From Rhizobium aethiopicum (lineage in GTDB: Bacteria; Pseudomonadota; Alphaproteobacteria; Rhizobiales; Rhizobiaceae), in the NCBI RefSeq assembly GCF_900094625.1, contig NZ_FMAJ01000016.1, forward strand, positions 74,973 through 138,972: a DNA stretch of 64,000 nucleotides. Reading direction: 5' to 3'. A model generated the notes under the pieces. That model made no database searches and had not been told where the DNA came from. It was given only the letters and a program-made list of their open reading frames with translations. Of this stretch, positions 35,707-45,297 are shown in pieces (position 1 is the first letter of the stretch; every line of letters begins with the position of its first letter). The position numbers and the translations under genes are program-made.

Positions 35707-36303
35707 ATGTTGAGCAGCACTGGATTGATCGGCCGGCTCAATCTCGCTCCTGGCGCCGACGGAGGCATGCTGGCAATCGTGCCGCGCCCTGATCTTGGAC
35801 GGCTGGCCGCCGTGGGCGCCGCGTCGCTCGATCTGCGTCTCGGCCGATGGTTTCGGACACTGCGGCACTCGCGCACCTCGCTGTTGCGCGTCAGTGAACC
35901 GGATGAGGATCCGGTTCCGACCAAGGAACATTTCGTTCGATTCGGCGAGGAGTTCATCCTGCACCCGCACAATTTCGTACTCGGGACGACCTTGGAGTGG
36001 ATGCGCCTGCCGGCGGATCTCGCCGGCTATGTCACAGGGAAATCGTCACTCGGACGGCGCGGTCTGATTATCGAGACGGCAGCCGGAATCCAGCCGGGGT
36101 TTGCTGGCTGTCTTGCCCTCGAATTGAGTAACGTCGGAGAGGTGCCGATCGCCCTGCAGCCGGGAATGGAGATCTGCCAGATCTTCCTCCACGACGTCGG
36201 CCCGGACGCAAAGTTCGCAAAGAGCCAATTTACCGGCCGCCGGAAGCCGGTTCTCGGCAATGTCCGGTCCGACGACGTACTCAGGCGGCTCAGCAGCAAA
36301 TGA
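35707..36303 (+). CDS. dCTP deaminase / dUTPase-family protein
   Basis: 198 residues. The family core GYVTGKSSLGRRGLIIETAA, then GIQPGFAGCLALELSNVG and ALQPGMEICQIFL, is intact. By comparison with E. coli Dcd, Ser113/Ser114, Arg117 and Glu139 would be the nucleotide-binding and catalytic residues. The enzyme would deaminate dCTP to dUTP (or hydrolyse dUTP), probably as a trimer. Such enzymes are known as anti-phage effectors that deplete dCTP. An N-terminal extension of ~60 residues (residues 1-60) is longer than in housekeeping Dcd. Its setting among proteases and an NTPase favours a defence role over ordinary pyrimidine metabolism. Confidence 0.85.
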   Translation: MLSSTGLIGRLNLAPGADGGMLAIVPRPDLGRLAAVGAASLDLRLGRWFRTLRHSRTSLLRVSEPDEDPVPTKEHFVRFGEEFILHPHNFVLGTTLEWMRLPADLAGYVTGKSSLGRRGLIIETAAGIQPGFAGCLALELSNVGEVPIALQPGMEICQIFLHDVGPDAKFAKSQFTGRRKPVLGNVRSDDVLRRLSSK

Positions 36304-36417
36304 TACGGCACCAGGGTTAACGGGAGAAAGCGAGCCCGCCTCTATAATCTTGCTGGTCATGTGACAAGACCCGGAAGACGTGTTGAAACCGGCATGCAAT
36401 CGTTGCTGTAAAGAATG

Positions 36418-36442
36418 TCAGCAGTATTGTTTATATTGCTGA
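36418..36442. promoter_or_regulatory. Inverted repeat in the promoter region of the protease-NTPase operon
   Basis: TCAGCA at 36418-36423 and TGCTGA at 36437-36442 flank an AT-rich 13-base centre. The site lies about 80-105 bp upstream of the subtilisin-trypsin start in the 220-bp gap between the two halves of the locus. It may bind a regulator; no regulator gene is adjacent. Confidence 0.35.
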
Positions 36443-36523
36443 TTCATACAACCATGGCAGCGTATCCTCATTGCAAAATCGAAAAATAAGAGACATAAAG
36501 TAGTATCCTTGGGGGGCGATACG

Positions 36524-39316
36524 GTGATTGAACTTGATATCCTGCGTTCCGTCTGTGAAGCCTGCGACGCCGAAGATCCCGTTCTCCGGCCAGGAATTAT
36601 ACGCTTCGAACTGGAGTTGAAGCGGCCAGATGACGCTGGCGGGTTGGAGGCCCACATCGCCGGTTTGCTGAAAGACGGCCGCTTCGTCCTTCAGCCGCTC
36701 GATCCCTTGCTCCCGACGTTCTATGTCCTGCAATTTCCTGGCGTTGCGCGCACCATCGCACCGGACCGCCTATTCGCGATTGCCGACTACCTTGCAGGTG
36801 AACTCGAACTCGTGTCCTGCACGCCCGACATCGGCTCGACACTTTACGCCGAGCCCGATGCCCATAGGCTTGACCGGACCAATCCGGAATCAGCGGCTGT
36901 CGATGCCCTTTGCTGGTCGAAGGCGTCGGCCCCCACTGATTTCCACTGGTCGGCAAAGGCGGTGCGCGCGCCCGAAGCCTGGGCGATTTCGCCCAAAAAG
37001 GGTGCGGGCATTATCGTCGCTCAGCCCGATACCGGTGTCGCCAGTCATCCCGAACTGGATACCGAGGCGCTTCGCTTCGATCTCGCCATCGACATCGTTG
37101 GTGGAGATAAGGACCCCGCTGATCCCCTTGATCCGTCTTTTGCCAATCCCGGACATGGAACGGCCACGGCGAGTGTGGTCGTAAGCCGTGAACGTGGCCA
37201 GATGGTCGGAACGGCACCAGCAGCGAGCCTTGTGCCGATCCGTTGCACGACCGACGTCAAGATATTCGACGGGACCCCGGTGGCGGCCGCCATCCTTCAC
37301 GCCGTGAAAATCAAGGCCGACATCATCACCATGAGCCTCGGGGGGATCTTCTCAAGATCGATTTCGGCTGCCATCGGCGTCGCCGTCGATCGGGGACTGA
37401 TCGTGCTTGCCGCGGCAGGAAATTGTGTCAACTTCGTCGTCTATCCGGCCTCAGACGACCGTGTCATTGCTGTGGCCGGTGTCGATTCGAACGACAAACC
37501 GTGGAAGGGAACCAGCGCCGGGCCCAGTGTGACGATCGCCGCTCCAGCGGAGAATGTCTACGTGGCACGCAGGACACCGAATGATCTCGGCATCGGCACG
37601 GTTAGCGGTGGGCAGGGGACCTCCTTCGCGGTAACGACCACCGCCGGCGTGGCGGCGCTATGGCTTGCGCGGTTCGGACGCGACAAGGTTCGGGCGGAGG
37701 CCAAGCGCCGCGGCGTCAGCGTCCAGGCGCTCTTTCGCGCGGCACTGACGGCGACTGCACGGCGTCCCGCCCGCTGGAACAGCTGGCTTTACGGTGCCGG
37801 TGTTGTCGATGCCGCTGCCTTGCTGCGCTTGGCGCTGGCGAAGATCCCGGCAGCAACCGGGAATGAAATAGCACCTGAAGCCGTTCCGGATGCGCCGGAG
37901 AGCGCCGCCGTTGCGCAAGTCTTTGCCGATGCCCAGAGCACGGATGTGGTTTGGGCGCGTTACGGCGCAGAGGCAAGCTACCTTGCCGCCGACGCCTGGA
38001 GGCGCGGCGACGCCGGGCGCTCCGCGCTGCTCGAAACCCCTGCCCGGCCGCTCCCGTCACCAGGGCTTCAAGCCAAGGCGCCCACCGTCTTGAAACGAAG
38101 CCTGCGATTTGCGAATGCAGTTCCACATCTCCAAGCTCCGATTCTTGCGCCCACACCGCCTGCGCGCCACCCTCTGACAATAATTGCGCCGTTGAAGCCT
38201 GGCCAGGAAAGCACTGCAGAAAACGCGCGCGCAAGTCTTGCCGGGACGGGTCTGAGGGACTTGCAAGATCTCATCGAAGGCACGCTGACGCAGATCGAAT
38301 CCCAGACGGAAAGTACCCCTGAGGCAACCGCCGCACGCCGCGATCTGTTGAACAGCACCGAAGCGGTCGTCCGCCAGCTTGCCAGCGATGGCGAGGCGGC
38401 GCTTTCCATCGAAGGCAGAATCGTGACCGAGGCGCTTGTCCGGCTGAAGGGCCGCCCAGCCTTCAAGGTGGAGGATGGCGCGATCTCCTCGAAGCATGCC
38501 GAATTCACCGATTGGAGTGCGCTTCTGACGGCGGCCAAGCAATATCTGCCCGCCCTTTGTGCGAGCGTCGGCCGCATCGACGTTGCGGGCGCACATGTCG
38601 GTACGGGATGGGTCGCCGGTCCCGGGCTCGTCGTGACCAACCGCCATGTGGCAGAGGCCATCGCGGACGTCGTCGTCAAGAGAGGTAGCGGATCGAAATG
38701 GTTCATGCGTGACGGTGTCACGATCAATTTCAGCGACAACGGAAGGGGCAACGAATTGCGTTTCAAGGTCAAAGGGGTTGCCGCTGCTGGTGATGCCCAA
38801 ATTGGCAGAAGCGTCGATTTCGCTCATCTTGACATGGTGGTGCTCGACGTCGAAACGGAGAACACTACCGCGAAGCTCCCCGCGACCGTGGGGCTGACGG
38901 GCGATCCCGGCGAAGCCGCAACTTTGCAGGATATCGCGGTGGTCGGTTATCCTGCCCGTCCTGATCGGTCCGCTCTGGAGGATCCTTCCGGCAAGGAAGC
39001 TACTGAGACGATCGGAGGCCGTCTGGCGATGATCTTCGGTCTCGACTATGGCCGGAAATATTTCAGCCCGGGCACCATCGTCCAAGCGGCCGGGGGCGTG
39101 AAGGCGGACGGCAATCACTGGATATTCAGCCATGACGCGACAACGCTGGGTGGCTCGTCAGGCTCCGCAATCATTACCTTTTCAAACGATCTTCCGATCC
39201 TTGGCCTGCATTTCGCAGGCCAGGTGATGACCGCCAATTACGCTCACTCTCTGGCCGCAGTGAAACAATCGCCATTTATCGGGGCGGATGTTACCGAACG
39301 GATGGTATGGAGATAG
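36524..39316 (+). CDS. Subtilisin-trypsin fusion serine protease
   Basis: 930 residues with two complete serine-protease domains. An S8 subtilisin domain (~150-440) carries Asp169 (AQPDTGV), His211 (NPGHGTATA) and Ser367 (GQGTSFAVTTTAG). After a ~200-residue linker with helices (LRDLQDLIEGTLTQIESQTE), a trypsin-like domain (~680-925) carries His708 (VVTNRHVAEA), an Asp in FAHLDMVVLDV and Ser879 (LGGSSGSA). It has no signal peptide or propeptide with a cleavage site, so it should stay cytoplasmic. I chose GTG 36524, seven bases after GGGGGG; the frame also extends to a TTG at 36509. Its end overlaps the next gene by 10 bases. Cytoplasmic protease fusions of this kind are known from NTPase-based conflict systems. 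Confidence 0.85.
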   Translation: MIELDILRSVCEACDAEDPVLRPGIIRFELELKRPDDAGGLEAHIAGLLKDGRFVLQPLDPLLPTFYVLQFPGVARTIAPDRLFAIADYLAGELELVSCTPDIGSTLYAEPDAHRLDRTNPESAAVDALCWSKASAPTDFHWSAKAVRAPEAWAISPKKGAGIIVAQPDTGVASHPELDTEALRFDLAIDIVGGDKDPADPLDPSFANPGHGTATASVVVSRERGQMVGTAPAASLVPIRCTTDVKIFDGTPVAAAILHAVKIKADIITMSLGGIFSRSISAAIGVAVDRGLIVLAAAGNCVNFVVYPASDDRVIAVAGVDSNDKPWKGTSAGPSVTIAAPAENVYVARRTPNDLGIGTVSGGQGTSFAVTTTAGVAALWLARFGRDKVRAEAKRRGVSVQALFRAALTATARRPARWNSWLYGAGVVDAAALLRLALAKIPAATGNEIAPEAVPDAPESAAVAQVFADAQSTDVVWARYGAEASYLAADAWRRGDAGRSALLETPARPLPSPGLQAKAPTVLKRSLRFANAVPHLQAPILAPTPPARHPLTIIAPLKPGQESTAENARASLAGTGLRDLQDLIEGTLTQIESQTESTPEATAARRDLLNSTEAVVRQLASDGEAALSIEGRIVTEALVRLKGRPAFKVEDGAISSKHAEFTDWSALLTAAKQYLPALCASVGRIDVAGAHVGTGWVAGPGLVVTNRHVAEAIADVVVKRGSGSKWFMRDGVTINFSDNGRGNELRFKVKGVAAAGDAQIGRSVDFAHLDMVVLDVETENTTAKLPATVGLTGDPGEAATLQDIAVVGYPARPDRSALEDPSGKEATETIGGRLAMIFGLDYGRKYFSPGTIVQAAGGVKADGNHWIFSHDATTLGGSSGSAIITFSNDLPILGLHFAGQVMTANYAHSLAAVKQSPFIGADVTERMVWR

Positions 39317-41397
39317 GGCGCGCCGTGTCAGAAGGTCCTGATGAGCTCGATCCCGGCAGGCTCTCACGTCAGGTCAAGGTAACCCGCGAGACGTTCGAAA
39401 AGGCCTTCGACGCCTTTGCCGAGGTGAGCCCTGACGAACGCATCCCGTTCAAGGCCGTCGCCTTGAAACGTCAGCGGGCAGCGCCCCTTGGCCCGGGCCG
39501 CGAGCGAGATTTCGCCGATTTCGAAGCTGCGCTGCGCTATGCGAGCGATAAAGGGTTCCTGCAGGGTTTCTGTTCCGCAGGCGGTGCAACGCTGTTCAAG
39601 GCAAGCAGCGAGGATGATGGTACTGGCGGGGTGGTCATGGCGGCCGCGCTGGTTGCGGATGCGCGCGATCGCGCGAGCGTGCTCGTCACCTTCGAGGCAA
39701 TCGTTAATGACCAGGAGCGCTTTCGCGATCCCGACGACGTCAATGCCGCGGTGATGCGCGCACAACGCTGCACCTGTCGCATCGTTGTGCGCGATGGTGC
39801 CCGGCGTACACGGGGAACGGGTTTCCTGATCGGGCCGCGCCTCGTGCTGACGAACTGGCACGTCGTTCGTTCGCTGTTGGAACCTATGAGCGACGAAGAG
39901 GCTGCGGCCGCAGGGCTCGCCCCGGCAGAATCATGGAAGGCTGCCGCCGGCAGCGCGGCAAGGCTCGGCGTGGAATTCGATTTCACGGCACGCGCCGCAC
40001 AGGCGGGCGGTGTTATCCGCATCGGTGTAATCGAGAACTGGCTGGTCGCGGCAAGCAGTGCCGAAGGATCCGAGCGAACCGGCAGTGAAGGTGCCGGCGA
40101 CTGGCCGGCAGACGGCGCGGATTTCGAGCCGTACGACGATTTCGCCGTGATTGAGATCGCCGAGCCGGCAGGACTGGAGCGGCGCTTTTATGATATCGTC
40201 TCCGAAGACCCGCCTATGCCAAGAGGCAATATGGTCCTCCTGCATCACCCGGGCGAATTTTCGATGCGCCTGTCCTACGGAAGTTTCGATCTCGGTCTAC
40301 CAGCTGCAAACCTTCTCGGCGGCGTTCCCGCGAAGACATCTGCGAGGATCCTTCATAGCGCAAATTCCATCGGCGGCTCATCCGGCGCACCTTGCTTCAA
40401 TTTCGACATGATGCCGGTGGCGCTGCACCAAGCGGGCGTCACCTATGGCGGCAATTCTGATATCAGCGACGATAACGGCGATCCCGTGCCAAGCGCGAAC
40501 GTCAATATCGCCATACCGTTGCGCCGTATCCGTGCCAAGGCCGGACCGGCCATCATCGCCCGGATGGGTGCTCTCCAAGCACTCAAACCAGCGCTGTCAA
40601 ATGGCGATCCATTGATTGGGCGCGGAGAGTTGCAGGAGGCGATTGCGGAGGCAAGCCGGGGCAAGGTCAAGATACTCATCGTTCGCGCCGATCTCGGTGT
40701 GGACGGAAAGCCGCTCCAGCGCGTCGGCAAAAGTTTCTCAAGGCGCATCCTGCGGGAATTTCTTGATCTCGCCGAACACGAAATCGTCGAGATCAGCGCC
40801 GCAAACCTAATGCAGAACGCGTACCGCACTGCAGCCGCCCTCCTTGAGGCTGTCAGCGCCGGCCGGTCATCCGCCCTGACCCCCGTTGATGACAGCAGCC
40901 TACCTGCCGATCGTCAATCGACCGAGATCAACGACGTTGTCATGCGCGTTGCTGGCGAACTAAAGGCTGAGCTCGTCAGGATCGCTGGCCAGCGAACATT
41001 GTGGCTCGTCATCGACGAACTTGAAAAACACGCGCTGCCGGACACAACTACGCGAACGCTCCTCGACCGGCTTTATGCAGACGTCTCCGTCGAACCGTCG
41101 CTTCGCCTCGTCATGCTCGGCCTGGTTGACGTCGATCTGCCGTCACTGCAAGGCATCAAGGCCAAACGCCTCGAAAAGCCGCTGACGCATCTCGACAGCA
41201 GCCGGGTAGCCTCCTGGGTAGGCAATCGAGTTGACGGGCGGTTCGGCTTGCCGGACGTGGCGTGCGAATGCCTTGCCGCCGTCGTCTCGTCGGTCGCAAG
41301 CAGCCGGGTCAGCGAGACCTTCAGCATGACGCAGGCCGTCGCCGCGGTTGTCCGCAACGACCTCGACCCCCATCTCAAGAAACGGATGGGTGTATGA
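39307..41397 (+). CDS. Trypsin-like protease with N-terminal helical domain and NTPase-like tail
   Basis: 696 residues. The N-terminal ~90 residues are helical and may be an effector-associated recruitment domain. The trypsin domain follows (~145-420), with His185 (LTNWHVV), an acidic pair in PYDDFAVIEI near 277 and Ser359 (GGSSGAP). The C-terminal third (~430-690) looks like a degenerate P-loop domain: KVKILIVRADLGVDGKPLQR, GKSFSRRIL, and a strong Walker-B-like TLWLVIDELEKHALP. The Walker A spacing is not standard, so ATP hydrolysis is doubtful. The start is ATG 39307, overlapping the previous gene; GTG 39325 is an alternative. The stop overlaps the NTPase gene (ATGA). Confidence 0.75.
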   Translation: MEIGRAVSEGPDELDPGRLSRQVKVTRETFEKAFDAFAEVSPDERIPFKAVALKRQRAAPLGPGRERDFADFEAALRYASDKGFLQGFCSAGGATLFKASSEDDGTGGVVMAAALVADARDRASVLVTFEAIVNDQERFRDPDDVNAAVMRAQRCTCRIVVRDGARRTRGTGFLIGPRLVLTNWHVVRSLLEPMSDEEAAAAGLAPAESWKAAAGSAARLGVEFDFTARAAQAGGVIRIGVIENWLVAASSAEGSERTGSEGAGDWPADGADFEPYDDFAVIEIAEPAGLERRFYDIVSEDPPMPRGNMVLLHHPGEFSMRLSYGSFDLGLPAANLLGGVPAKTSARILHSANSIGGSSGAPCFNFDMMPVALHQAGVTYGGNSDISDDNGDPVPSANVNIAIPLRRIRAKAGPAIIARMGALQALKPALSNGDPLIGRGELQEAIAEASRGKVKILIVRADLGVDGKPLQRVGKSFSRRILREFLDLAEHEIVEISAANLMQNAYRTAAALLEAVSAGRSSALTPVDDSSLPADRQSTEINDVVMRVAGELKAELVRIAGQRTLWLVIDELEKHALPDTTTRTLLDRLYADVSVEPSLRLVMLGLVDVDLPSLQGIKAKRLEKPLTHLDSSRVASWVGNRVDGRFGLPDVACECLAAVVSSVASSRVSETFSMTQAVAAVVRNDLDPHLKKRMGV

Positions 41398-44300
41398 ACG
41401 CAACCAAACATGACACACCCGAAAACGCCGCTCTCGTCCTTCGCCGGCGGGCCGCCGTCGTCGGCACGTTCGATCCGGTGGCTTTCCTGCAGCTGCCGGT
41501 CCGCGCGGAGGACAAGGAGGCCTTCGAGGACCGTGTCCTGGCATTCTTATCGCCGATGATGGAAGAGGTCATCGAAGACAAGCGCGTGCTCTGGCGCCTG
41601 CGGCCGCAGCCACGGCGCGACACTTTGAGGGAGATGGCCGCCGAGGGGGTACTGGAACAGACCGTCAGGCAAACCAAACCGCAAGTTTCTGATCGCTTCG
41701 GCCAAGTCCTCCAGGCAATGTTGAAAAAGGGGGCGGCAGCCGGCGATCCGCGCAAAATGTCGACGGACGACCTGATGTTACAGGCCTTGGCGCTCGATTT
41801 CGTCCGTTCCTTGCCGACGGATTGGCCGGTCAGGGAACCGCCGGTAGACCCGCGCGTGATGTTGGCGCGCAAGGCCGAGCGACGCCGGCAGGACTTTGTG
41901 GCCCCCCGTAAGCTGTTTGGCCGTGCGCTCGAGGCACATGCCCTCGACCAGTATATTGAAAGCGGCCTTTTGCAGCAGCCACTGGTCGCGCTCCCCAAAC
42001 CGCCAAGCGACTTCGCACGCCTTCGTCCTCTGCTCGTCACCGGCATAGGCGGCTCGGGCAAGTCGGCTCTTGTCGCCGATTTAATGCGCCGCACCCAGAA
42101 AGACGACTGGTCAGGTCCGATCTGCGTCTGGATTGATTTTGACCAGCGCAACGTTGCTCTCGGGGGCGAGCGCGAATGGCTGAACGAGGTTACTCGGCAG
42201 ATCGGCTTTGCCAGGCCAGCAGCGGCCGAGCGTCTATCGGCGATCCGGAACGCGGCTCGAAACGATCTGCACAGGCTCACTCAAGAGAGCGGCGACGTGG
42301 AGCGGCTCTCCGGTACCGAGAGCTTGAACGTTGTTTCATCCATGCGCGAGGAAATGCAACGGGCCTTGGGTGACGGGATGTTTGCCGAACAAACCCTCGT
42401 TGTCCTCGTCGATACCTTCGAGGAAGTCCTGGTACGCTCCAATATGAAGGCCCCTTTTCTGGACCAGGAGCCGTTCGGCCTTGTGCTCGAATTCTTGAAC
42501 TCACTCGAAGTGCTCCGGTGCCACGACGGACGTCCGCTGTTCAAGGATGTAAGGGCGGTAGTCGCTGGCCGAGCGCATCCCTTCCAGGGCGATGATGGTG
42601 ATGCTGCTCGTTGGTTCGAAGCACGCCTGGAGATCGGCGAGCTCGGTCCCGAGGCCGCGGTCGAGTTCCTGAGGAGCCGTGCAGATCGCCAAATCTTCAC
42701 ACAGGCGCGAAGCCGGCGCCTCGTTGGCGCCATTCCGCGGTTTCCAATCGTGCTCCTGTTGCTCGCTGCGTTTTCGCGCGGGCGCACGGCTGCGGAGATC
42801 GAGGAGGCTGCCACGCTTGCCGAAGGCTCAGGGGTTCTTGGTGCCGCATCCAGTACGCGCGTGCTCTATTCCCGCTTTCTGCACCGGTTGAAAGACCATA
42901 TCGTCACCGATGCTGCCGGGGAGCGGCTGATTTCCAGGGACGACCTTTCCAAACTGGCACATCCGGGACTTGCGCTCACGGTGGTCACGCCCACACTTAT
43001 CCGGGAGGTCCTTGCCGGTCCGACAGCACTTGGCGCAATCGATGTGCAGAAATCTATAGACCTCTTTGAGGCCCTCTCCCGTGAAGTCTGGCTGGTCGAG
43101 CGCTCCGGCGATGACGCAATACGCCACGTTCCTGTCCTCAGGCGCATCATGCTGCCGATGCTCGACAGCGACCTGTCACCGGCGGGAAATTCCGAGATCC
43201 CCATGCGCGAGACGGTTCGCGCGGTCCATCGCGCTGCCGCCAACTGGTACCGGGCTGGCGGTGGGGCTGGCGAGCCGGACGCTGCAACTCTCGCAGCCTA
43301 TCATGACGCCTTCTTGGGCGAGGTCGGTTTACTGCTCACCGATCCCAGCCTGGTGCGCCGCCTGATTGACCTTGCCGGGGAAGACGTCTTCGCGATGCCG
43401 CTTGCGGCGCGTGCAATCCTCCGCCGCGAGGACAAATCGGACATCGGGCTGTCCAACCAGGAGACCGCAGCCTTGCCTGTCGACGCGCGCAGAAAGGCTG
43501 TTGCGACTCGCCGTGCCGAACGGGCGCGCCTCGGGGTCACATCGAGGCAGGCAGAACGATATGAGCCCATAGGCGATCTGGAGATGGAGCAGCTGGCGCT
43601 TATCGATGCGGGTTCCGATGAGCATTCTTACCAAGGCTCCGGCCACGGACGGCAGCTCGACATAGTGGAAGACATTGATACGGCTCGCCGGATCGCAGCC
43701 CTGTTTTCCGAGGCCGACTTCGAAGGCGTCGTTCGCTCCGGCCGGAGCGGCGTATTGCGGATGGCGGAGGCTCCCGAGCATGAGCCGCCCCTTGACAAAT
43801 TGGGCGACTTGACCAGCCACTGGCTTTGGAAATGGGCATTGTCTTGTCTGGCGACTGGCGCCGTCCAGGAAAGCGACCTTCTGTGGGCAACCGAGAGCGC
43901 ATCCTTCCCTTTTCAGCCATCGTCGCGAAACCCCTTCGCGCTGGGGACCCTCTTGGCGCTTGCCGTTGCGACGGTGGCGCTCGGACGTACCCCGGCTTTC
44001 GTCGACCATGCTCCTTATCGCGACGCTATTACCGCCTATCCGGTTCTTGCCTCTGCACCAATCGCGTCCATCCTATCGCTGCGCCTCCATGCGCTGTCGA
44101 AGTATTGGAACCCGGCCTTGATGGCCTATCCGCGGAACTATTTTGACGTCCGAGCGGATATCACCCAGGTCGTGGCCATCTGGGGGATGTTGAAGCCAGA
44201 CGAGCGCGAGGGGTCGACGTTGCTGCAGATCCCTGGCACCCTCTTCAGGCAAATCGACGAATTCCAGAGTGGGCCACCGGCATCGACGGACCTTAAAATC

Positions 44301-44765
44301 CTGGATGCCCCAGAGGCGTTCTTCCGGGTCTCCAACGAGGGCGTTCCAGCCTATCGTTCCGCACACGGCGGCATGGCCCGGGCGATGGAAACCGTGTTGC
44401 GTGGCCGGACCCCGGAGCTTTACGACCCCATCCGGGCGGCGTTGGGAGACGTTGCTGCCGACGACCCCAGCGGGTTTGGCGAAGCCCTCGATGTGATCGC
44501 CGCCGGAACGCCTTTCTGGCCATCGGACTGTCACCCGGGCCAACTGTTTTCGACGCGTCACAACCTCAGAGAAATCGACTTTTTTCTCGCGCGACTCGTT
44601 GTGTTCCTCGATCTTGCGGGACTGACGCAAGACCTGTTCGCTGCACTCTCGGCAAGCGCCCAGCGCGGACGACGGTTCGTCGCCGTTGCCGGGCTCTTGC
44701 ATCGCTATGACAGCCTGCTGCGGCTGCCCCGCTTTGACGAGATGGTGGCCGCTGGTGGAGCCTAA
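41394..44765 (+). CDS. Large STAND-like P-loop NTPase
   Basis: 1123 residues. Walker A is GIGGSGKSAL (Gly217, Lys223, Ser224) and Walker B is TLVVLVDTFEEVL (~333-345). Sensor-like VVAGRAHPF, a winged-helix-like stretch and a large C-terminal alpha-helical region (~700-1123) follow, as in STAND NTPases that detect an invader and then switch on partners. The N-terminal ~200 residues are helical. There are no membrane segments. ATG 41394 overlaps the protease stop, so translation is coupled and the NTPase probably controls the protease encoded before it. I cannot assign it to a named Avs or NACHT subtype; the lack of recognisable repeats in the tail leaves the sensor undefined. Confidence 0.8.
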   Translation: MNATKHDTPENAALVLRRRAAVVGTFDPVAFLQLPVRAEDKEAFEDRVLAFLSPMMEEVIEDKRVLWRLRPQPRRDTLREMAAEGVLEQTVRQTKPQVSDRFGQVLQAMLKKGAAAGDPRKMSTDDLMLQALALDFVRSLPTDWPVREPPVDPRVMLARKAERRRQDFVAPRKLFGRALEAHALDQYIESGLLQQPLVALPKPPSDFARLRPLLVTGIGGSGKSALVADLMRRTQKDDWSGPICVWIDFDQRNVALGGEREWLNEVTRQIGFARPAAAERLSAIRNAARNDLHRLTQESGDVERLSGTESLNVVSSMREEMQRALGDGMFAEQTLVVLVDTFEEVLVRSNMKAPFLDQEPFGLVLEFLNSLEVLRCHDGRPLFKDVRAVVAGRAHPFQGDDGDAARWFEARLEIGELGPEAAVEFLRSRADRQIFTQARSRRLVGAIPRFPIVLLLLAAFSRGRTAAEIEEAATLAEGSGVLGAASSTRVLYSRFLHRLKDHIVTDAAGERLISRDDLSKLAHPGLALTVVTPTLIREVLAGPTALGAIDVQKSIDLFEALSREVWLVERSGDDAIRHVPVLRRIMLPMLDSDLSPAGNSEIPMRETVRAVHRAAANWYRAGGGAGEPDAATLAAYHDAFLGEVGLLLTDPSLVRRLIDLAGEDVFAMPLAARAILRREDKSDIGLSNQETAALPVDARRKAVATRRAERARLGVTSRQAERYEPIGDLEMEQLALIDAGSDEHSYQGSGHGRQLDIVEDIDTARRIAALFSEADFEGVVRSGRSGVLRMAEAPEHEPPLDKLGDLTSHWLWKWALSCLATGAVQESDLLWATESASFPFQPSSRNPFALGTLLALAVATVALGRTPAFVDHAPYRDAITAYPVLASAPIASILSLRLHALSKYWNPALMAYPRNYFDVRADITQVVAIWGMLKPDEREGSTLLQIPGTLFRQIDEFQSGPPASTDLKILDAPEAFFRVSNEGVPAYRSAHGGMARAMETVLRGRTPELYDPIRAALGDVAADDPSGFGEALDVIAAGTPFWPSDCHPGQLFSTRHNLREIDFFLARLVVFLDLAGLTQDLFAALSASAQRGRRFVAVAGLLHRYDSLLRLPRFDEMVAAGGA

Positions 44766-44812
44766 AATGCCGACCAGAGCAGGAAGCCGTTTTCCCAATA
44801 AGCTCGGCAGCA

Positions 44813-45165
44813 TCAAAGATTGCGCTGCGGCAGGTACCTATGTAGGGCCGCGAAGAAGCCTGCCGATTTCCATGCGGCTCGATTTCCGATGACGAAGAGC
44901 GATGTCTTCGCGCGGGTTACGCCGACATTGGCGAGATTCGGTCTTCCACCAGCCCACGCGCGTGCGCCCTGTTGAGAGGGAGACTGCGCGCTCAGAACAA
45001 AGAAAACAATATCCGCTTCTCGGCCTTGAACTGTTTGAACGGTCCCAACCCGGTCCCTGACCCACGTCCGAGGCCCGTCTACCCAGCCGTCGAGAACGCG
45101 ACTGTCGACCAGTTTGTCGCGGAGATTGTCCTGAACGACGACAAATGGCGTGATGACACGTCAAT
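44813..45165 (-). pseudogene. Superfamily I helicase (UPF1/AAA_12-like) C-terminal remnant
   Basis: Reverse translation gives VGTVQTVQGREADIVFFVLS, ARAWAGGRPNLANVGVTRAK, TSLFVIGNRAAWKSAGFFAA, then a stop at 44813. These are helicase motifs V and VI and the C-terminus (usual: TVH.FQGRE, NVA.TRAK). The upstream ATP-binding part is absent. It may be a decayed neighbour of the protease-NTPase locus, on the opposite strand. Confidence 0.8.
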
Positions 45166-45216
45166 CAGCACCGAACATTCACCCCTTTTGCTTATCCAAT
45201 TTTGACCCCCCTGTGC

Positions 45217-45254
45217 TGTAGATCAGCGCTTGGCCTGCCCGGCGCTGGCCGGGG
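45217..45254. repeat. 38-bp direct repeat, copy 2
   Basis: Matches 14163-14200 at 37 of 38 bases in the same orientation. Preceded by CCAATTTTGACCCCCCT, which looks like an IS21-type terminus, and followed by the istB 3' region. Confidence 0.7.
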
Positions 45255-45297
45255 TTGCAGAGGGTAGGCCAAGTGCGGGTGATGATCTTCTTCGACT

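Noticed and set aside
39307..41397. Standard Walker A motif in the C-terminal part of the trypsin-like protein
   Set aside because: GKPLQRVGKS has six residues between the glycines instead of four, so I describe it only as P-loop-like.
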